6,454 nt of DNA from Candidatus Zhuqueibacterota bacterium. Its GTDB lineage: Bacteria > KSB1 > UBA2214. The notes below the pieces were generated by a model. That model made no database searches. It had not been told where the DNA came from and saw nothing but the letters and a program-made list of their open reading frames with translations. Both the position numbers and the translations under genes were made by a program. The stretch spans positions 1-6,454 of the forward strand of contig JAKJDB010000165.1 in the NCBI GenBank assembly GCA_022706175.1. Direction: 5' to 3'. Positions 5,597-6,454 of this stretch are shown piece after piece; position 1 is the stretch's first letter, and every line of letters starts with the position of its first letter.

Positions 5597-6454
5597 TTAG
5601 GACGATGCGCTGCGTTTTGAATTTTTTCTTCGCAGGCGCGAATTCTTCAAGTAGAGAAGTCCGAGAATGGAACCGAAAACCAGACCGCCGGCGGCGATGA
5701 CGCCGGAGAGCACCAGGCTGGTCTGTTTGATCGCCTGGGTGGTTCGGCTGCTGGTAAGGATCACCGCGCTGTGTTCGCCCGCCGGCAGAGCGAAGGCATA
5801 GCCGAGTTCGCCGTGCGTCACCGCGGTCCGCAGCCGCCGGCCATCGACTGTGATGGCATGCGGTTTTTCGCTCAACACCACATGGTTGACGGTTTCACTT
5901 TGGTAATGCATCTCAAGGCCGCGAAGAACTTTTTTTACTTTCAGCAACTCTCCGGACAGGGCGACCAGCCGTGCCTCGGACCAGAACCCTTTGAACAGAG
6001 AGGAGGTCCGGTTCATGGGTTCGATGCGGTGTTTTCCCGCCGGCAGCAGCAAACGGCCGCGATGGTATGCAGGCCAAACGGCGCCATCCACCAGAACATT
6101 CTGATGGCGTTTGCCGTCCAGCAACAGCGAGACCGGCGTCGCCGCATCGATGTGCCAGGCGGCGGTAGCCAGCGATTCCCGTGTCGCCGAAGCCAGCGCC
6201 ATGGCGAGATAGCCGCTGTCGACATCATACAGACTGGCCTCTGAATTGAAAGCGACCTGTGCGTTATGATTTTGGCATTGCTGGATGGTCCGGTAGAGCT
6301 CCACTCCGGTGATCTGCCGGGTCACCAGATCGTTGCGCAGAGGCCGCTGCACCAGGTTGATGGTCGTCATGGCCGGTTCGCCCCGAGTGTAAGCTTGAGC
6401 GCGACGTATCATCCCCACATATTCCTCGGGATCGCTCGGATTCGCCTGCGGCGG
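5597..6454 (-). CDS. Membrane-anchored extracytoplasmic protein, C-terminal part (N-terminus outside window)
   Basis: I do not recognise this protein. The frame is open to the right edge, giving 285 visible residues; internal starts exist (GTG 6418, ATG 6412, ATG 6370), but none has a convincing ribosome site and in-frame sequence continues past them, so I treat it as 5' truncated. The first 100 residues (with QVAFNSEASLYDVDSGYL, 66-83) could be the end of a larger domain. Two short beta-rich modules follow, each with VDG and later LPAGxH: LVDG...LLLPAGKHRIE (121-145) and TVDG...ALPAGEHSAVI (202-232), a PEGA-like pattern. One membrane helix (about 246-268) and a basic tail (RLRRKNSKR) end the protein, so the bulk should face the periplasm and the tail the cytoplasm. 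It precedes the glycosyltransferase on the same strand by 99 bp and may be its periplasmic partner, loosely recalling BcsB in topology only. Confidence 0.72.
   Translation of the reverse strand, partial: PPQANPSDPEEYVGMIRRAQAYTRGEPAMTTINLVQRPLRNDLVTRQITGVELYRTIQQCQNHNAQVAFNSEASLYDVDSGYLAMALASATRESLATAAWHIDAATPVSLLLDGKRHQNVLVDGAVWPAYHRGRLLLPAGKHRIEPMNRTSSLFKGFWSEARLVALSGELLKVKKVLRGLEMHYQSETVNHVVLSEKPHAITVDGRRLRTAVTHGELGYAFALPAGEHSAVILTSSRTTQAIKQTSLVLSGVIAAGGLVFGSILGLLYLKNSRLRRKNSKRSASS

Noticed and set aside
4868..5620. 250-codon open frame on the plus strand opposite the glycosyltransferase
   Set aside because: The opposite strand carries all GT2 catalytic motifs here, so this is a shadow frame.

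Overview
The window looks like a chromosomal segment from a Gram-negative bacterium of the Bacteroidota/FCB type or a related lineage such as Ignavibacteria, Calditrichota or candidate division KSB1. The main clue is a secreted eight-repeat FG-GAP/VCBS protein ending in a type IX secretion (T9SS) type A sorting domain, with a 'NYPNPFNAGT...' start that is common in those groups. DNA is moderately GC-rich by eye, and most of the minus-strand genes are closely packed. The phylum assignment is inference; no rRNA or marker gene is present.

Layout. On the plus strand are the C-terminal end of a nitroreductase-family protein (cut by the window start) and, after 123 bp, a complete wecB-type UDP-GlcNAc 2-epimerase. 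Convergent to these, on the minus strand and read from right to left, is a four-gene run. It starts with (1) a protein cut by the right edge, with an extracytoplasmic part and one C-terminal membrane anchor. After a 99-bp gap holding a hairpin comes (2) a membrane-embedded family 2 glycosyltransferase of the processive polysaccharide-synthase type. Its stop overlaps, as ATGA, the start of (3) a secreted, aromatic-rich protein that looks like an outer-membrane beta-barrel built from an internal duplication. Ten bases further is (4) the signal-peptide-bearing beta-propeller with the T9SS tail. No gene-free stretch exceeds about 125 bp.

How they may work together. The minus-strand genes read as a candidate cell-envelope glycan module: an inner-membrane-anchored periplasmic factor, a polymerising inner-membrane glycosyltransferase, an outer-membrane protein and a surface-exposed propeller. 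The convergent epimerase makes UDP-ManNAc. Together this recalls the E. coli NfrA/NfrB system, which also depends on WecB (NfrC) and an amino-sugar exopolysaccharide. That parallel rests on gene content and general protein character, not on a demonstrated homology, and is the most interesting hypothesis here. The duplicated barrel protein and the anchored partner protein are families I do not recognise.
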